Positions 1 to 9,632 of a stretch of DNA of 64,000 nt are shown one piece after another (position 1 is the first letter of the stretch; the number at the start of each line of letters is the position of its first letter). This stretch comes from Metallibacterium scheffleri. GTDB lineage: Bacteria; Pseudomonadota; Gammaproteobacteria; Xanthomonadales; Rhodanobacteraceae. The position numbers and the translations under genes were made by a program. The DNA lies in the NCBI RefSeq assembly GCF_002077135.1, contig NZ_LDOS01000002.1, positions 868,001 to 932,000 of the forward strand, given 5' to 3'. The notes beneath the pieces were generated by a model. It was not told the DNA's origin, did no database searches, and saw nothing but the letters and a program-made list of their open reading frames with translations.

Positions 1-792
1 CGCGCGCAATGTGGCGGCACACGCGGCATCAACCTGCGGATTCTTGAAAAAGCTGCCGGCGTTGCCGATCAGCGCCGGATCAGGCAGTTTGCGCGTGCGC
101 AGGCGCAGCACGGCCTCGGCCACATGCACCGCACGCGGTTGCTCGATGCGCATGCGCGCAAGCTCTTCGCGGATGTCGGCGTAGTCGAGATGCAGTGCGC
201 CGCTGCGTGCCAGCTTGAAGCGCACCGCGGTGATGATCCAGCGCGCGGGTGCACGTCTGAAACACGAGTCGCGGTAGCCGAATGCGCAGTCGGCGGCGGG
301 CAATTCGATGAAGCACTCGTGCGCGCGGTCCCAGGCCTCGACGCTGAGGATGCTGCGTGCCACCTCGACGCCATAAGCGCCGATGTTCTGGATCGGCGCG
401 GCGCCGACCGTGCCTGGAATCAGGATGAGGTTCTCCAGCCCCACCAGTTCATGCGCCAGAGTCCAGCGCACCAGCGCATCCCAGGATTCGCCGGCGCCGA
501 CACGCAGAATGACGTTTCCGCTTGCCTCGCCCATGGGCTCGATGCCGCTGTTGCGCAACTGTACGATCAGGCCCGGCCAGTCGGCGGTGAACAGCACGTT
601 GGAGCCGGTGCCCAATGCCAGCAGCGGCAGGCCGCGCAGTGCCGGGAGGTCGAGCAGATGCGGCAACGCGCCGATATCGGCGAGTTCGGCCAGCCATGCG
701 CTGCGCGCCCTGACACGCAGCGTGTTGTGCGCCTCCAGCGGCGCATCCTCGATCAGCGTGCAGCCGGGCAGATCAATGCGCGCGGGCTGCAT
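1..792 (-). CDS. murB: UDP-N-acetylenolpyruvoylglucosamine reductase MurB (3' end outside the window)
   Basis: FAD-dependent cytoplasmic enzyme that reduces UDP-GlcNAc-enolpyruvate to UDP-MurNAc in peptidoglycan synthesis. The reading frame is open from ATG at 792 to base 1, giving 264 visible codons; type I MurB proteins have about 340. The FAD-binding part (GTGSNVLF, near residue 63, and [17 protein letters not shown], near residue 125) is present. [10 protein letters not shown] near the edge carries the catalytic serine of type I enzymes. The start overlaps the end of pyrD by about 20 nt, so the two are probably translationally coupled. Only the C-terminus is missing, because of the window boundary. 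Confidence 0.93.
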   Translation of the reverse strand, partial: MQPARIDLPGCTLIEDAPLEAHNTLRVRARSAWLAELADIGALPHLLDLPALRGLPLLALGTGSNVLFTADWPGLIVQLRNSGIEPMGEASGNVILRVGAGESWDALVRWTLAHELVGLENLILIPGTVGAAPIQNIGAYGVEVARSILSVEAWDRAHECFIELPAADCAFGYRDSCFRRAPARWIITAVRFKLARSGALHLDYADIREELARMRIEQPRAVHVAEAVLRLRTRKLPDPALIGNAGSFFKNPQVDAACAATLRA

Positions 793-1840
793 CAGCGGCC
801 TCCCGCAGCGCCTGCACGCATTCGGCGATCAGCGCCGGGCCCCGATAGATCAAGCCGGTATAAAGCTGCACGAGGCACGCGCCGGCGGCGACTTTTTGCA
901 CGGCCGCGGTGCCATCGTCGATGCCGCCGGTGCCGATGATCTCTATGCCCGGCAGACGCGCGCGCATGCCGCGCAGCACGCTGTCGGCGCGCGCCCGCAA
1001 GGGCACGCCCGAGAGTCCGCCACTTTCCTGCGCGTGCGCCGCGCCGGCCACGCCATCGCGCGCCAGCGTGGTGTTGGTGCAGATCAGCCCGTCGATGCCG
1101 TGGCGCTGCAATACCTCGGCGATGTCGTCCATGTCGCGCCCATCCAGATCCGGGGCGATCTTCAGCAACATGGGCTTGCGTGCGCCGGCTTGCGCGCCGA
1201 GGCGTTCCTGCGCCTCGCGCAGTCGGCCGATCAACGCATCCAGTGCCGCGTGCGCCTGCAGGTCGCGCAATCCCGCCGTATTGGGCGAGGAAATGTTCAC
1301 CGCGATGTAGCTGGCTTGGGCATGCACGCGCTGCAGGCCATGCAGGTAATCGTCCGCTGCCTGTGCGTTGGGGGTGTCCTTGTTCTTGCCGATATTGATG
1401 CCGAGCACGCCGCGATACTGCGCCCGGTCGAGGTTGCGCAGCAGTGCATCGACGCCGTCGTTGTTGAAGCCCATGCGGTTGATCAGGGCCTGTTGACCGG
1501 GCAGGCGGAATAGGCGCGGCCTCGGGTTGCCAGGCTGCGGCCGCGGCGTGACGGTACCTACCTCGATGAAGCCGAAGCCCATGGCCGCGAGTCCGTCGAC
1601 GTGCGCGGCGTTCTTGTCCAGGCCCGCGGCCAAGCCGACGGGGTTGGGAAAGTCGAGGCCGAACGCGCGCACGGGCAACGGCGGAATCGCGGGCGCCAGC
1701 CAATGTGCCAGATGCAGGCGCTGCAGCCCATCGAGTGCACCCAGCGTCAGCGCGTGTGCGTGTTCGGCGTCCAGGCGGAACAGCAGGCTGCGCGCGAGCG
1801 CGTAAGCACCGCCGCCGGCGAACGAATCGGGCTTGCTCAA
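773..1840 (-). CDS. pyrD: Dihydroorotate dehydrogenase (quinone), class 2
   Basis: Membrane-associated FMN enzyme oxidising dihydroorotate to orotate with quinone in pyrimidine synthesis. It is 355 aa from a TTG start. The N-terminus ([18 protein letters not shown]) is the amphipathic membrane-binding segment of class 2 enzymes. [12 protein letters not shown], the catalytic-serine region [11 protein letters not shown] and the C-terminal FMN phosphate site IIGTGGI are all seen. No ATG or GTG lies in a suitable place. The TTG overlaps the stop of the upstream gene as TTGA, which supports it as a coupled start. The family length of about 340-350 aa agrees. Confidence 0.93.
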   Translation of the reverse strand: MSKPDSFAGGGAYALARSLLFRLDAEHAHALTLGALDGLQRLHLAHWLAPAIPPLPVRAFGLDFPNPVGLAAGLDKNAAHVDGLAAMGFGFIEVGTVTPRPQPGNPRPRLFRLPGQQALINRMGFNNDGVDALLRNLDRAQYRGVLGINIGKNKDTPNAQAADDYLHGLQRVHAQASYIAVNISSPNTAGLRDLQAHAALDALIGRLREAQERLGAQAGARKPMLLKIAPDLDGRDMDDIAEVLQRHGIDGLICTNTTLARDGVAGAAHAQESGGLSGVPLRARADSVLRGMRARLPGIEIIGTGGIDDGTAAVQKVAAGACLVQLYTGLIYRGPALIAECVQALREAADAARAH

Positions 1841-2130
1841 GCGAGGAAATGTCCGAACCACGCGGCGATCGCGAACATGCCCACCATCGCGATCAGGGCG
1901 ATCACCAGCGCAGCCAGAGCCAGATGCACGTAGCCCAGCACCAGCCCTGCCACGGCCATGCCGTCGCCATCGATGCTGCCGGGCGGCGCGCGACGGATTT
2001 CGCCGCGAGCGATGTGGCCTAGGATCACCGCGAGGATCGCGCCGAGCAGTGGCAGCGCGACCCAAGCGAGCACGCCGAAGATCAGGCTGGCGATCGCGGT
2101 GCCGCTGGTACGCACGTACAGTGTGTTCAT
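1837..2130 (-). CDS. Small DUF4190-like membrane protein
   Basis: A 97-residue protein with two hydrophobic stretches: residues about 10-38 ([20 protein letters not shown]) and about 58-90. A short polar linker between them contains HIARGEIRR. This two-helix layout with a GxxALxxI start is that of DUF4190 proteins, whose function is unknown. The start at 2130 is set by a strong ribosome binding site (AGGAGGGG, six bases upstream) rather than by an upstream in-frame ATG. Its stop overlaps the TTG of pyrD. No function can be assigned. Confidence 0.8.
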   Translation of the reverse strand: MNTLYVRTSGTAIASLIFGVLAWVALPLLGAILAVILGHIARGEIRRAPPGSIDGDGMAVAGLVLGYVHLALAALVIALIAMVGMFAIAAWFGHFLA

Positions 2131-2172
2131 CCGGTTCCCCTCCTGCATGTCGTCGATGCAACGAGTGCGCTG

Positions 2173-2562
2173 CTATGCGACGCCCTGCGCACACGGCGTA
2201 CCTTGATGAAATGCCATGCGCCACAGGCCATCCTCACGCCGCCACAACGAGCTGCGCGCACTGTGCAGCACGCTGTCGCCGCGCCGCAAGCGCGTACGAA
2301 AGTGCACCAGCACGAGGTCCTTGGCAAGCTGGCGCAGGCGGAAATCGCTGATCTCGAAATCCTCGAGTTGTGCGCTGCCGATTTTCGCGCTGCCGATTGC
2401 AGCCAGAATGCTGGCGCGGTCGTAATGACGCCCGCTGCTGCCGATTTCCTCGAAATCCGCGGCGAGCAGGGCTGCCATTGCGTCGCGGTCGCCGCGCTGC
2501 TGTGCCTTCAACAAAGCGGTTTCGGCGGTACGCAACGCGATTTCGGCGGCGGCGGCGTGCAT
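2173..2562 (-). CDS. DUF4440 / SnoaL-like small protein
   Basis: A 129-residue protein of the NTF2-like fold. An N-terminal helix ([20 protein letters not shown]) is followed by [20 protein letters not shown], the pattern of DUF4440 proteins, and a C-terminal strand [17 protein letters not shown]. Members include nuclear-transport-factor-like domains and ketosteroid-isomerase-like enzymes, but no catalytic set can be claimed here. It lies 3 nt downstream of the aldehyde dehydrogenase stop and on the same strand, so it is probably co-transcribed with it. Confidence 0.82.
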   Translation of the reverse strand: MHAAAAEIALRTAETALLKAQQRGDRDAMAALLAADFEEIGSSGRHYDRASILAAIGSAKIGSAQLEDFEISDFRLRQLAKDLVLVHFRTRLRRGDSVLHSARSSLWRREDGLWRMAFHQGTPCAQGVA

Positions 2563-2565
2563 GGC

Positions 2566-4098
2566 TCAGAACTCGAACTTGATGCCCTGGGCCAATGGCA
2601 GCGCGTCGGAGTAGTTGATGGTGTCGGTCTGCCGGCGCATATAGGCCTTCCATGCATCGGAGCCGGATTCGCGCCCGCCGCCGGTGTCCTTTTCGCCGCC
2701 GAAGGCGCCACCGATCTCGGCGCCGGAGGTGCCGATGTTGACGTTGGCGATGCCGCAGTCGGAACCGGTGCAGCACAGGAACTGCTCGGCGTGCTTGAGG
2801 TTCTGCGTGAAGATCGCCGAGGACAGGCCCTGCGGCACGCCGTTCTGGATGGCGATGGCTTCCGATATCGTGTCGAACGGCAGCACGTAGAGGATCGGCG
2901 CGAAGGTCTCGTGCTGGATCACCTCGGCATCGGGAGCCAGTCCGGTGATGAGCGTCGGACGCACGTAATTGCCAGGGCGGTCCAGCTTGCCGCCGCCGAA
3001 GGCCACCTGGCCACCGGCAGCCCTGGCGGTGGCGATGGCCTGCTCGTAGCGCTGCACGGCCGCGGCGTCGATCAGCGGCCCCATCAGCGTGCCGGGATCG
3101 GTCGGATCGCCCACGCGATGCTCGACCTGCGCGTATGCAGCCTTGAGTTTCTCGACCACGACCGCGTGGATGGCGCGATGCACGATCAGCCGACGCGTGC
3201 TGGTGCAACGCTGGCCGGCGGTGCCGACGGCGCCGAACACGATCGCCGGGATGGCCAGCTTCAGGTCGGCGCTCTCGTCGACGATGATCGCGTTGTTGCC
3301 GCCCAGCTCCAGCAGCGAGCGGCCCATGCGTCCGGCGACGCGCTGGCCGACGCTGCGGCCCACCGCGGTTGATCCGGTGAAGCTGATCAAACCGACACGG
3401 CGATCATCGACGAAACGCGTGGCCAGCTCGGTGCCGGCGTCGTTGAACAGGAAGAAGATGTCCGGAAAGCCGCCCGCGCGCAGCGCTTCGCTGCAGATCT
3501 TCAGCGCGGCGATGGCGCTGAACGGCACCTTGGGCGAGGGCTTCCAGATGGAGATGTCGCCGCACACCGCGGCGATGAACGCATTCCAGGCCCACACCGC
3601 GACCGGAAAATTGAACGCGCTGATGATGCCGACCAGGCCCAGCGGATGCCACTGCTCGTACATGCGGTGGCCGGGACGCTCGGAGTGCATCGACAGGCCG
3701 TACAGCATGCGCGCCTGGCCCACCGCGAAGTCGGCGATGTCGATCATCTCCTGCACTTCGCCGTCGCCCTCGGGCTTGATCTTGCCCATCTCCAGCGCCA
3801 CCAGCGAGCCCAGCGCGTCCTTGTGCTTGCGCAACGCCTCGCCGCACAAGCGCACCGCTTCGCCGCGCCGCGGCGCCGGCACCTGGCGCCATTCCTTGAA
3901 GGCCGCCTCGGCACGCTGCACGACCCGTTCGTAGTCCCCGGCGCTGCTGGCCTGCACATGGCCGAGCACGCTGCCGTCGCGCGGCGCGCGCACCTCGATC
4001 ATGGCGCCATTCGTGGCAGATGCCCAGGCGCCCTGGCCCAGATAGGTGCCGGAATGGGTGTCGTCGACGCCGAGTGCGGCGAGAATCGGATGCGTCAT
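2566..4098 (-). CDS. amaB: Antiquitin-type aldehyde dehydrogenase (aminoadipate-semialdehyde / P6C dehydrogenase)
   Basis: NAD-dependent aldehyde dehydrogenase of 510 aa, close to ALDH7 family length. The start [13 protein letters not shown] was chosen because the upstream extension is low-complexity translation. Seen are the NAD-binding region ([30 protein letters not shown]), the general-base glutamate in LELGGNN and the catalytic cysteine in [12 protein letters not shown]. The extra GGNNA and [10 protein letters not shown] patterns fit the ALDH7/AmaB branch, which oxidises alpha-aminoadipic semialdehyde in lysine/pipecolate breakdown. Substrate is inferred from family resemblance. It heads a minus-strand group running into pyrD-murB. 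Confidence 0.85.
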   Translation of the reverse strand: MTHPILAALGVDDTHSGTYLGQGAWASATNGAMIEVRAPRDGSVLGHVQASSAGDYERVVQRAEAAFKEWRQVPAPRRGEAVRLCGEALRKHKDALGSLVALEMGKIKPEGDGEVQEMIDIADFAVGQARMLYGLSMHSERPGHRMYEQWHPLGLVGIISAFNFPVAVWAWNAFIAAVCGDISIWKPSPKVPFSAIAALKICSEALRAGGFPDIFFLFNDAGTELATRFVDDRRVGLISFTGSTAVGRSVGQRVAGRMGRSLLELGGNNAIIVDESADLKLAIPAIVFGAVGTAGQRCTSTRRLIVHRAIHAVVVEKLKAAYAQVEHRVGDPTDPGTLMGPLIDAAAVQRYEQAIATARAAGGQVAFGGGKLDRPGNYVRPTLITGLAPDAEVIQHETFAPILYVLPFDTISEAIAIQNGVPQGLSSAIFTQNLKHAEQFLCCTGSDCGIANVNIGTSGAEIGGAFGGEKDTGGGRESGSDAWKAYMRRQTDTINYSDALPLAQGIKFEF

Positions 4099-4322
4099 GG
4101 AAAGTTCCTGCGATGGCGGCGGCACGGGGCCACACAATCGGCAGATTCTAGCAGCCGGCTGATTGCCGCTCTGCGCGACCGGATGGCGGACCCGCCCCGA
4201 TCCGCACGGCGACCTTCCCGTTGTTGATCCGGGCAGGAAGTCGGCTTCGAATCTGTCATGCAGACTTGAACGAGCCTCACGGAGCGGAGATCGCCTGATA
4301 GAGTTCGCGCCGGGAGCACACC

Positions 4323-5093
4323 ATGCGCATCGCCATCCTGGCACCTGAAAAAATCGAATTCAGCAGCGCTGCCGCATCCATCACGCTGGGCAGCTCGGCT
4401 GGCGACGACATCGTGCTCGCTGGTGAAGGCGTCGCCGCCGCCCATGCGCGCTTGAGTCTGGACGCGCGCGGCTATGTCCTGGAAGTGGGCGCGGCGGTGG
4501 CACCGATCCACGTCAACGCACGCCCGGTACGCGAGCGCGCACTGCTGCACGCGGGCGATCAGATCAGCATCGGCGCCGCGCAGGTCCTGCTGCTGGGCGA
4601 GCACGTGTGCGAGGCCTGCCCGGATGATGCCGAACCCGACACCGAGGTGCCGCCTGGAGCGTTGAGCCTGCGTGGTATCGGCGGCTCGCGCAGTGGCGCG
4701 GCGCTCAGCGTTGCGCCGACGCTGGAGCTGGGTGCCGACGGACTGCCGGCTGGCCTGGGGGCGAATGCGGGCTCACTGCGCGTGTTCTGCGTGCAGGGGC
4801 GCCCGGCCATGCTGTGCCGCGATCTGCCCATGGCGGCATGGCCGCGCATCAACGGTCACGTTGCGGCATGTGCTTGGTTGCACGATGGTGATCAAATCAG
4901 CATCGGCGCGCAGCGTTACCTGGTGGATGCACCCCCCGACGCAGCGCGCCATGATGCCGTGGATGCCTTCATTCCGGCTGAAGCCGCGCGTCCGGAAGAC
5001 ACCGCCGGGCCGCGCCGCGAGGTGTGGTGGCTGCTGCTTACTGCGGCGGTGATCGCGCTCGTGCTGGCGCTGCTGCTGGCCATTCGCCATTGA
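4323..5093 (+). CDS. FHA-domain protein with C-terminal membrane anchor
   Basis: A 256-residue protein. Residues about 1-95 resemble a forkhead-associated domain ([20 protein letters not shown] followed by HARL, then a second core strand with [13 protein letters not shown]). A second FHA-like half at about 150-205 repeats the pattern [15 protein letters not shown]. The end, [20 protein letters not shown], is a single transmembrane helix, so the FHA part probably faces the cytoplasm. FHA domains bind phosphothreonine peptides; no kinase or secretion gene lies next to it. It is transcribed divergently from the aldehyde dehydrogenase and sits 19 nt before serC. Confidence 0.75.
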   Translation: MRIAILAPEKIEFSSAAASITLGSSAGDDIVLAGEGVAAAHARLSLDARGYVLEVGAAVAPIHVNARPVRERALLHAGDQISIGAAQVLLLGEHVCEACPDDAEPDTEVPPGALSLRGIGGSRSGAALSVAPTLELGADGLPAGLGANAGSLRVFCVQGRPAMLCRDLPMAAWPRINGHVAACAWLHDGDQISIGAQRYLVDAPPDAARHDAVDAFIPAEAARPEDTAGPRREVWWLLLTAAVIALVLALLLAIRH

Positions 5094-5112
5094 ACGACCC
5101 TGGAGTGACGCC

Positions 5113-6198
5113 ATGAGCCGCACCTGGAATTTCGCCGCTGGCCCAGCCGCCATGCCCGAGGAGGTGCTGCGGCAGGCGCAGGCCGAGCTGCTGGAATGGC
5201 GCGACGCGCGCGCCTCGGTGATGGAAATCTCGCATCGCAGCAAGGCGTTCATGGCGCTGGCCGCCGAAATCGAATCCGACCTGCGGGGTCTGGCCGCGAT
5301 TCCAGCGCATTACAAGGTGCTGTTTTTGCAGGGTGGCGCCACGCTGCAATTCGCGCTGCTGGCGATGAATCTGGCCGCGCCAGGGCAACATGCCGATTAC
5401 GTGCTCAGCGGCCACTGGGGCGAGAAGGCCGCGCGCGAGGCCGCGCCTTATGTCGAGGTGCGCATCGCCGCCGACGCGCGCGCCAGCCAGTACCGTGCCT
5501 TGCCACCACGTGCCGACTGGCTGCTCGATAGCGGTGCAGCCTACGTGCACTACACGCCCAACGAGACGATCCACGGGCTGGAGTTCGCCGATATCCCCGA
5601 GGTCGGCAGCGTGCCGCTGGTGGCGGATTTTTCCTCGAGCATCCTGTCCGCGCCGCTGGACGTCACGCGCTTCGGCATGATCTACGCCGGTGCGCAGAAA
5701 AACATCGGTCCCTCGGGCCTGACCCTGTTGATCATTCGCGAGGATCTGCTGACCCGCGCCACGCGTCCGATGGCGGGCATTTTCCGTTACGCGGAGCACG
5801 CGGCGCACGAGTCCATGCTCAACACGCCCAACACTTTCGGCTGGTATCTGGCTGGACTCACTTTGCAGTGGATCGCGCGCTGCGGCGGACTGGCGGCAAT
5901 GGCCGTGCGCAACCGGCGCAAGGCCGACACCCTGTATGCGGCCATCGACGGCTCCGGCGGCTATTACCGCAACCCGGTCGATGCCAGCGCGCGTTCGCGC
6001 ATGAACATTCCATTCTTCCTGCACGATGCCCGGCTCGATTCGGTGTTCCTGCGCGAATCCGAGCAGGCCGGCCTGCTGGCGCTGAAAGGCCATCGTGCGC
6101 TCGGCGGCATGCGCGCATCGCTGTACAACGCCATGCCGCAGGAAGGCGTGGAGGCGCTGGTGGCGTTCATGCAGGACTTCAACAAGCGCCATGGTTGA
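5113..6198 (+). CDS. serC: Phosphoserine aminotransferase
   Basis: PLP enzyme converting 3-phosphohydroxypyruvate and glutamate to phosphoserine in serine synthesis; it also acts in pyridoxine synthesis. It is 361 aa, the usual length. The N-terminal signature [15 protein letters not shown], the phosphate-binding GGATLQFA region and the PLP lysine in [10 protein letters not shown] (about residue 197) are present. The C-terminus contains the [11 protein letters not shown] motif. A GGAG sequence precedes the ATG. It is followed after 51 nt by pheA, an order shared with Pseudomonas and Xanthomonas. Confidence 0.97.
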   Translation: MSRTWNFAAGPAAMPEEVLRQAQAELLEWRDARASVMEISHRSKAFMALAAEIESDLRGLAAIPAHYKVLFLQGGATLQFALLAMNLAAPGQHADYVLSGHWGEKAAREAAPYVEVRIAADARASQYRALPPRADWLLDSGAAYVHYTPNETIHGLEFADIPEVGSVPLVADFSSSILSAPLDVTRFGMIYAGAQKNIGPSGLTLLIIREDLLTRATRPMAGIFRYAEHAAHESMLNTPNTFGWYLAGLTLQWIARCGGLAAMAVRNRRKADTLYAAIDGSGGYYRNPVDASARSRMNIPFFLHDARLDSVFLRESEQAGLLALKGHRALGGMRASLYNAMPQEGVEALVAFMQDFNKRHG

Positions 6199-6249
6199 AT
6201 CAGCGCCGCGCTTCGCGCAGGATGCGGGTTCCTGTCGCGATGCACCATC

Positions 6250-7371
6250 ATGGCCAACGAAGCAGAACCGCAGCCCGTGGTTTCTCCCGCACCCGGCGCC
6301 AATCTGACCGAAGCGCGCCAGCGCATCGACAGCATCGACCGCGAACTGCAGGCGCTCATCGCCGAACGCGCGCGCTGGGCGCAGCAGGTGGGTCGCGCCA
6401 AAGGGCCGCTGAAAGCGGCAGTGGACTACTACCGCCCCGAGCGCGAGGCGCAGGTGCTGCGCATGGTGGTGGACCGCAACCAGGGGCCGCTGTCGGATGC
6501 CGAGCTGGTGCGCCTGTTTCGCGAGATCATGTCGGCCTGCCTGGCGCAGCAGGAGCCGTTGCGCATCGGTTTTCTCGGCCCTGAGGGCACCTTCAGCCAG
6601 CAGGCCGCGCAAAAACACTTCGGCCATAGCGCGCGCCTGTTGCCGCTGGCCAGTATCGAGGAGGTATTCCAGGAGGTCGAAGCCGGGCACGCCGATTTCG
6701 GCATCGTGCCGGTGGAAAACTCCGGGCAGGGCACCATCCAGTCCACACTCGACATGTTTCTGACTTCGCCGTTGAAGATTTGCGGCGAGGTCGAGTTGCG
6801 CGTGCGCCAATACCTGCTTTCGCGCACAGGACAGCTCGCGGATGTCGAGCGCGTGTATGCGCACCCGCAGTCGCTGGCGCAATGCAAGGTCTGGTTGCGC
6901 CAGCACGTGCCGGCCAGCGAGCGTGCAGCGGTGGCCAGCAACGCCGAGGGCGCGCGCCGCGCGCGTCTGGCCGACGACGTCGCGGCGATCGCCGGCGAGG
7001 CCGTGGCGCACATCTACGGCCTCAAGGTCATTGCCGGCCCGATCGAGGATCGTCCCGACAACACCACGCGCTTTCTGGTGCTGGGGCGCGAACTGTTTCC
7101 AGCCTCGGGCAACGATCGCACTTCGCTGCTGGTGTTCGTCAACGACCAGCCCGGCGCGCTGTTCAATGCGCTCAGCCCGTTCGCCGCGCATGGAGTCAGC
7201 ATGAATCGCATCGAGTCGCGGCCTGCGCACAGCGGTACCTGGCAGTATGCATTTTTCATCGACCTGTCCGGTCACATCGAGGACACGCCGCTGCGCGCCG
7301 CGCTGCAGGAACTCGCGCCGCATGCGGCCGAGATCCGCGTGCTGGGTTCCTACCCGGTGGCGATTCCGTGA
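6250..7371 (+). CDS. pheA: Bifunctional chorismate mutase / prephenate dehydratase
   Basis: Makes phenylpyruvate from chorismate via prephenate. It is 373 aa. An AroQ-type chorismate mutase domain occupies about residues 15-100 (RIDSIDRELQALIAERARWA). Prephenate dehydratase is at about 105-280 (GFLGPEGTFSQQAA; catalytic region DNTTRFLVLGRE). A C-terminal ACT domain with MNRIESRPAHSGTWQYAFFI holds the ESRP phenylalanine-binding motif, so feedback inhibition by Phe is expected. It lies between serC and aroA. Confidence 0.97.
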   Translation: MANEAEPQPVVSPAPGANLTEARQRIDSIDRELQALIAERARWAQQVGRAKGPLKAAVDYYRPEREAQVLRMVVDRNQGPLSDAELVRLFREIMSACLAQQEPLRIGFLGPEGTFSQQAAQKHFGHSARLLPLASIEEVFQEVEAGHADFGIVPVENSGQGTIQSTLDMFLTSPLKICGEVELRVRQYLLSRTGQLADVERVYAHPQSLAQCKVWLRQHVPASERAAVASNAEGARRARLADDVAAIAGEAVAHIYGLKVIAGPIEDRPDNTTRFLVLGRELFPASGNDRTSLLVFVNDQPGALFNALSPFAAHGVSMNRIESRPAHSGTWQYAFFIDLSGHIEDTPLRAALQELAPHAAEIRVLGSYPVAIP

Positions 7372-7396
7372 TGCGCACGCGCGCAGCGCCACGCAC

Positions 7397-8722
7397 ATGA
7401 GCGCGCGGCTGGACTGGATCTGCCACGCGGGCGCAGCACTGCGCGGCAGCGTGCGCGTGCCGGGCGACAAGTCGATCTCGCATCGTGCATTGATGCTGGC
7501 CGCGCTGGCGCACGGCAGTTCTCGCGTCAGCGGTTTCCTCGAAGGCGAGGACACCCGTGCCACCGCGCGCATCCTGCAGCAGCTTGGCGTGCGCATCACC
7601 GCGCCCAGCGCTGGCGAGCGCGTAATCGATGGCGTCGGCCTGCATGGCCTGCGTGCCAGCGCACAGCCGCTGGATTGCGGCAACGCTGGCACCGGCATGC
7701 GCCTGCTCGCGGGGTTGCTGGCCGGACAGGATTTCGACAGCGTGCTGATCGGCGACGCCTCGCTGTCGCAGCGGCCGATGCGGCGCGTGATCGAGCCATT
7801 GGCCGCATTGGGCGCGCGCATCGACAGCAGCGATGGCAGGCCACCGCTGCGCATTCACGGCGGTGCGCTGCTGCGCGCGCGCGCGTTGCGCACGGCCATC
7901 GCCAGCGCCCAGGTCAAATCTGCCATCCTGCTGGCGGGCTTGTACGCCGATGGCGTGACACGTGTGGACGAGGCACAGCCCACCCGCGATTACACCGAGC
8001 GCATGTTGCAGGCCTTCGGCTGGCCGATCGAATTCGGCCCCGGTTGGGCGGCCCTGCCGGGTCGGCAAAGCCTGCAAGCGAGCGATGTGCAGGTCCCCGG
8101 TGATTTTTCCTCGGCGGCGTTTTTCATTGTCGCCGCGACCCTGGTTCCGGGCAGCGAACTGCTGCTGCGGGATGTTGGCCTCAATCCGCGCCGCACCGGG
8201 CTGATCGAGGTCTTGCGCGCCATGGGCGCGGACATCCGCATCGAGGCTCCACACCAGCGCGGCGGCGAGCCGACCGCCGATCTGCGCGTGCGCCATGCGG
8301 ACTTGCGCGGCATCGAGGTGCCACGCGAACAGGTAGCGGACATGATCGACGAGTTTCCGATCCTGTTCGTTGCCGCGGCCTGCGCCACGGGCGTGACGCG
8401 CGTGCATGGTGCTGCCGAATTGCGGGTCAAGGAATCCGACCGGATCGCGGTGATGGCCAGCGGCTTGCGCGCGCTGGGCATCGATGTGCAGGAGAACCCC
8501 GACGGCGCCCTGATCCAGGGTGGCAGTCTGCGCGGCGGCGCAGTGGAAAGCCATGGCGATCACCGCTGCGCGATGAGCTTTGCCGTGGCCGCACTGCGCG
8601 CCAGTGCCCCGGTGCGCATCGCGGATTGCGCCAATGTCGCAACCTCGTTCCCCGGCTTCGAGGCATTGGCGCGCGGCGTCGGTTTCGATCTGCACGTGGC
8701 CACCCAGGCGCAGATGGCATGA
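7397..8722 (+). CDS. aroA: 3-phosphoshikimate 1-carboxyvinyltransferase (EPSP synthase)
   Basis: Transfers enolpyruvate from PEP to shikimate-3-phosphate in aromatic amino-acid synthesis. It is 441 aa from the ATG of MSARLDWICHAG; longer readings upstream run into pheA. VPGDKSISHRALML (residues about 18-31), NAGTGMRLLAG and SLSQRPMRRVIEPL are PEP and shikimate-phosphate binding elements. The spacing RVPGDKSISHR and RPMxRV is nearer the class II group than the E. coli type; that subclass is inference. Its stop overlaps the kdsB start. Confidence 0.96.
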   Translation: MSARLDWICHAGAALRGSVRVPGDKSISHRALMLAALAHGSSRVSGFLEGEDTRATARILQQLGVRITAPSAGERVIDGVGLHGLRASAQPLDCGNAGTGMRLLAGLLAGQDFDSVLIGDASLSQRPMRRVIEPLAALGARIDSSDGRPPLRIHGGALLRARALRTAIASAQVKSAILLAGLYADGVTRVDEAQPTRDYTERMLQAFGWPIEFGPGWAALPGRQSLQASDVQVPGDFSSAAFFIVAATLVPGSELLLRDVGLNPRRTGLIEVLRAMGADIRIEAPHQRGGEPTADLRVRHADLRGIEVPREQVADMIDEFPILFVAAACATGVTRVHGAAELRVKESDRIAVMASGLRALGIDVQENPDGALIQGGSLRGGAVESHGDHRCAMSFAVAALRASAPVRIADCANVATSFPGFEALARGVGFDLHVATQAQMA

Positions 8723-9519
8723 ACGCTGGCGGCTTGCCCGGGTTCAGCGTGGTCATTCCAGCGCGTTTCGCTTCCACGCGCCTGCCGGGCAAGCCGCTGC
8801 GCCTGCTGGCCGGCGTGCCCTTGATCGTGCACGTGGCGCGACGCGCGCTGAGCATGGGCGCGGTGCAAGTGGTGCTGGCCACCGATGACACGCGCATCGC
8901 CGCGGCAGTGAGCGGCCTCGACGTGTGCATGGTGATGACGCGCGCCGATCATGCGTCGGGCAGCGATCGGCTCGCCGAGTGCGCCATGGCGTGTGCCTGG
9001 CCCGAGGATCACATCGTCGTCAATCTGCAGGGCGACGAGCCCTTCGTGCCGGTTGCCGGGGTGCATGCCGTGGTTGCAGCGCTGGCGCAGGGCGACGCGG
9101 CGATGGCGACCCTTGCGGTACCGATCGACGCGATCGATGAGTTGTTCGATCCCAACGTGGTCAAGCTGGTCTGCGATCGCAGCGGGCATGCGCTGTATTT
9201 CAGCCGCGCGCCGGTGCCGTGGGCGCGCGACGCACTGGCGCATGATCGCCGCAGCCTGCCGCAAAACGTGCCTGTGCTGCGCCATATCGGTCTGTACGCT
9301 TATCGCGCCGGCTTTCTGCGCCATTTCGCGCAGCTTGAGCCGACCCCGCTGGAACGCGCCGAGGCGCTGGAACAGTTGCGCGCGCTGGAACATGGTTATC
9401 GCATCAGCGTGGCACTGAGCGTGGATGAATTTCCACCCGGCATCGATACCGAGCAGGATCTCGCGCGCGCCGAGGCATACCTGCACGCGTGCGCGGCGCG
9501 CACTGCGCCGGCCGGCTAA
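8719..9519 (+). CDS. kdsB: CMP-Kdo synthetase (3-deoxy-manno-octulosonate cytidylyltransferase)
   Basis: Activates Kdo as CMP-Kdo for lipopolysaccharide inner core synthesis; cytoplasmic. It is 266 aa from MNAGGLPGFSVV, the ATG that overlaps the aroA stop as ATGA. The nucleotide-binding signature IPARFASTRLPGKPL, the NLQGDEPF motif and RHIGLYAYR near the C-terminus are diagnostic. An earlier in-frame start would only add residues translated from within aroA and was not chosen. Confidence 0.96.
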   Translation: MNAGGLPGFSVVIPARFASTRLPGKPLRLLAGVPLIVHVARRALSMGAVQVVLATDDTRIAAAVSGLDVCMVMTRADHASGSDRLAECAMACAWPEDHIVVNLQGDEPFVPVAGVHAVVAALAQGDAAMATLAVPIDAIDELFDPNVVKLVCDRSGHALYFSRAPVPWARDALAHDRRSLPQNVPVLRHIGLYAYRAGFLRHFAQLEPTPLERAEALEQLRALEHGYRISVALSVDEFPPGIDTEQDLARAEAYLHACAARTAPAG

Positions 9520-9581
9520 CATCGCCCATCGCCCGTCCTGAAACCATGCTGCGTGACATCGGGCAGGATGGCATCTGGCAA

Positions 9582-9624
9582 GATGACTTCAAGCATCATG
9601 ACTTCGAGCATCATGACTTCGAGG
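9582..9624. repeat. Short tandem repeat, about 2.8 copies of a 15-mer
   Basis: Three tandem copies of a 15-base unit (consensus CATGACTTCGAGCAT, one copy with A for G) lie directly before the start codon and ribosome binding site of the thioredoxin/NHL gene. If translation began at the earlier in-frame ATG at 9546 they would encode a pentapeptide repeat of the type HDFEH. Confidence 0.8.
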
Positions 9625-9632
9625 AATTTGCC

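Noticed and set aside
5038-7854. A 938-codon open frame on the minus strand opposite serC, pheA and aroA
   Set aside because: It is an antisense shadow caused by high GC at third positions; the plus-strand genes have full family motifs, and its translation resembles nothing.
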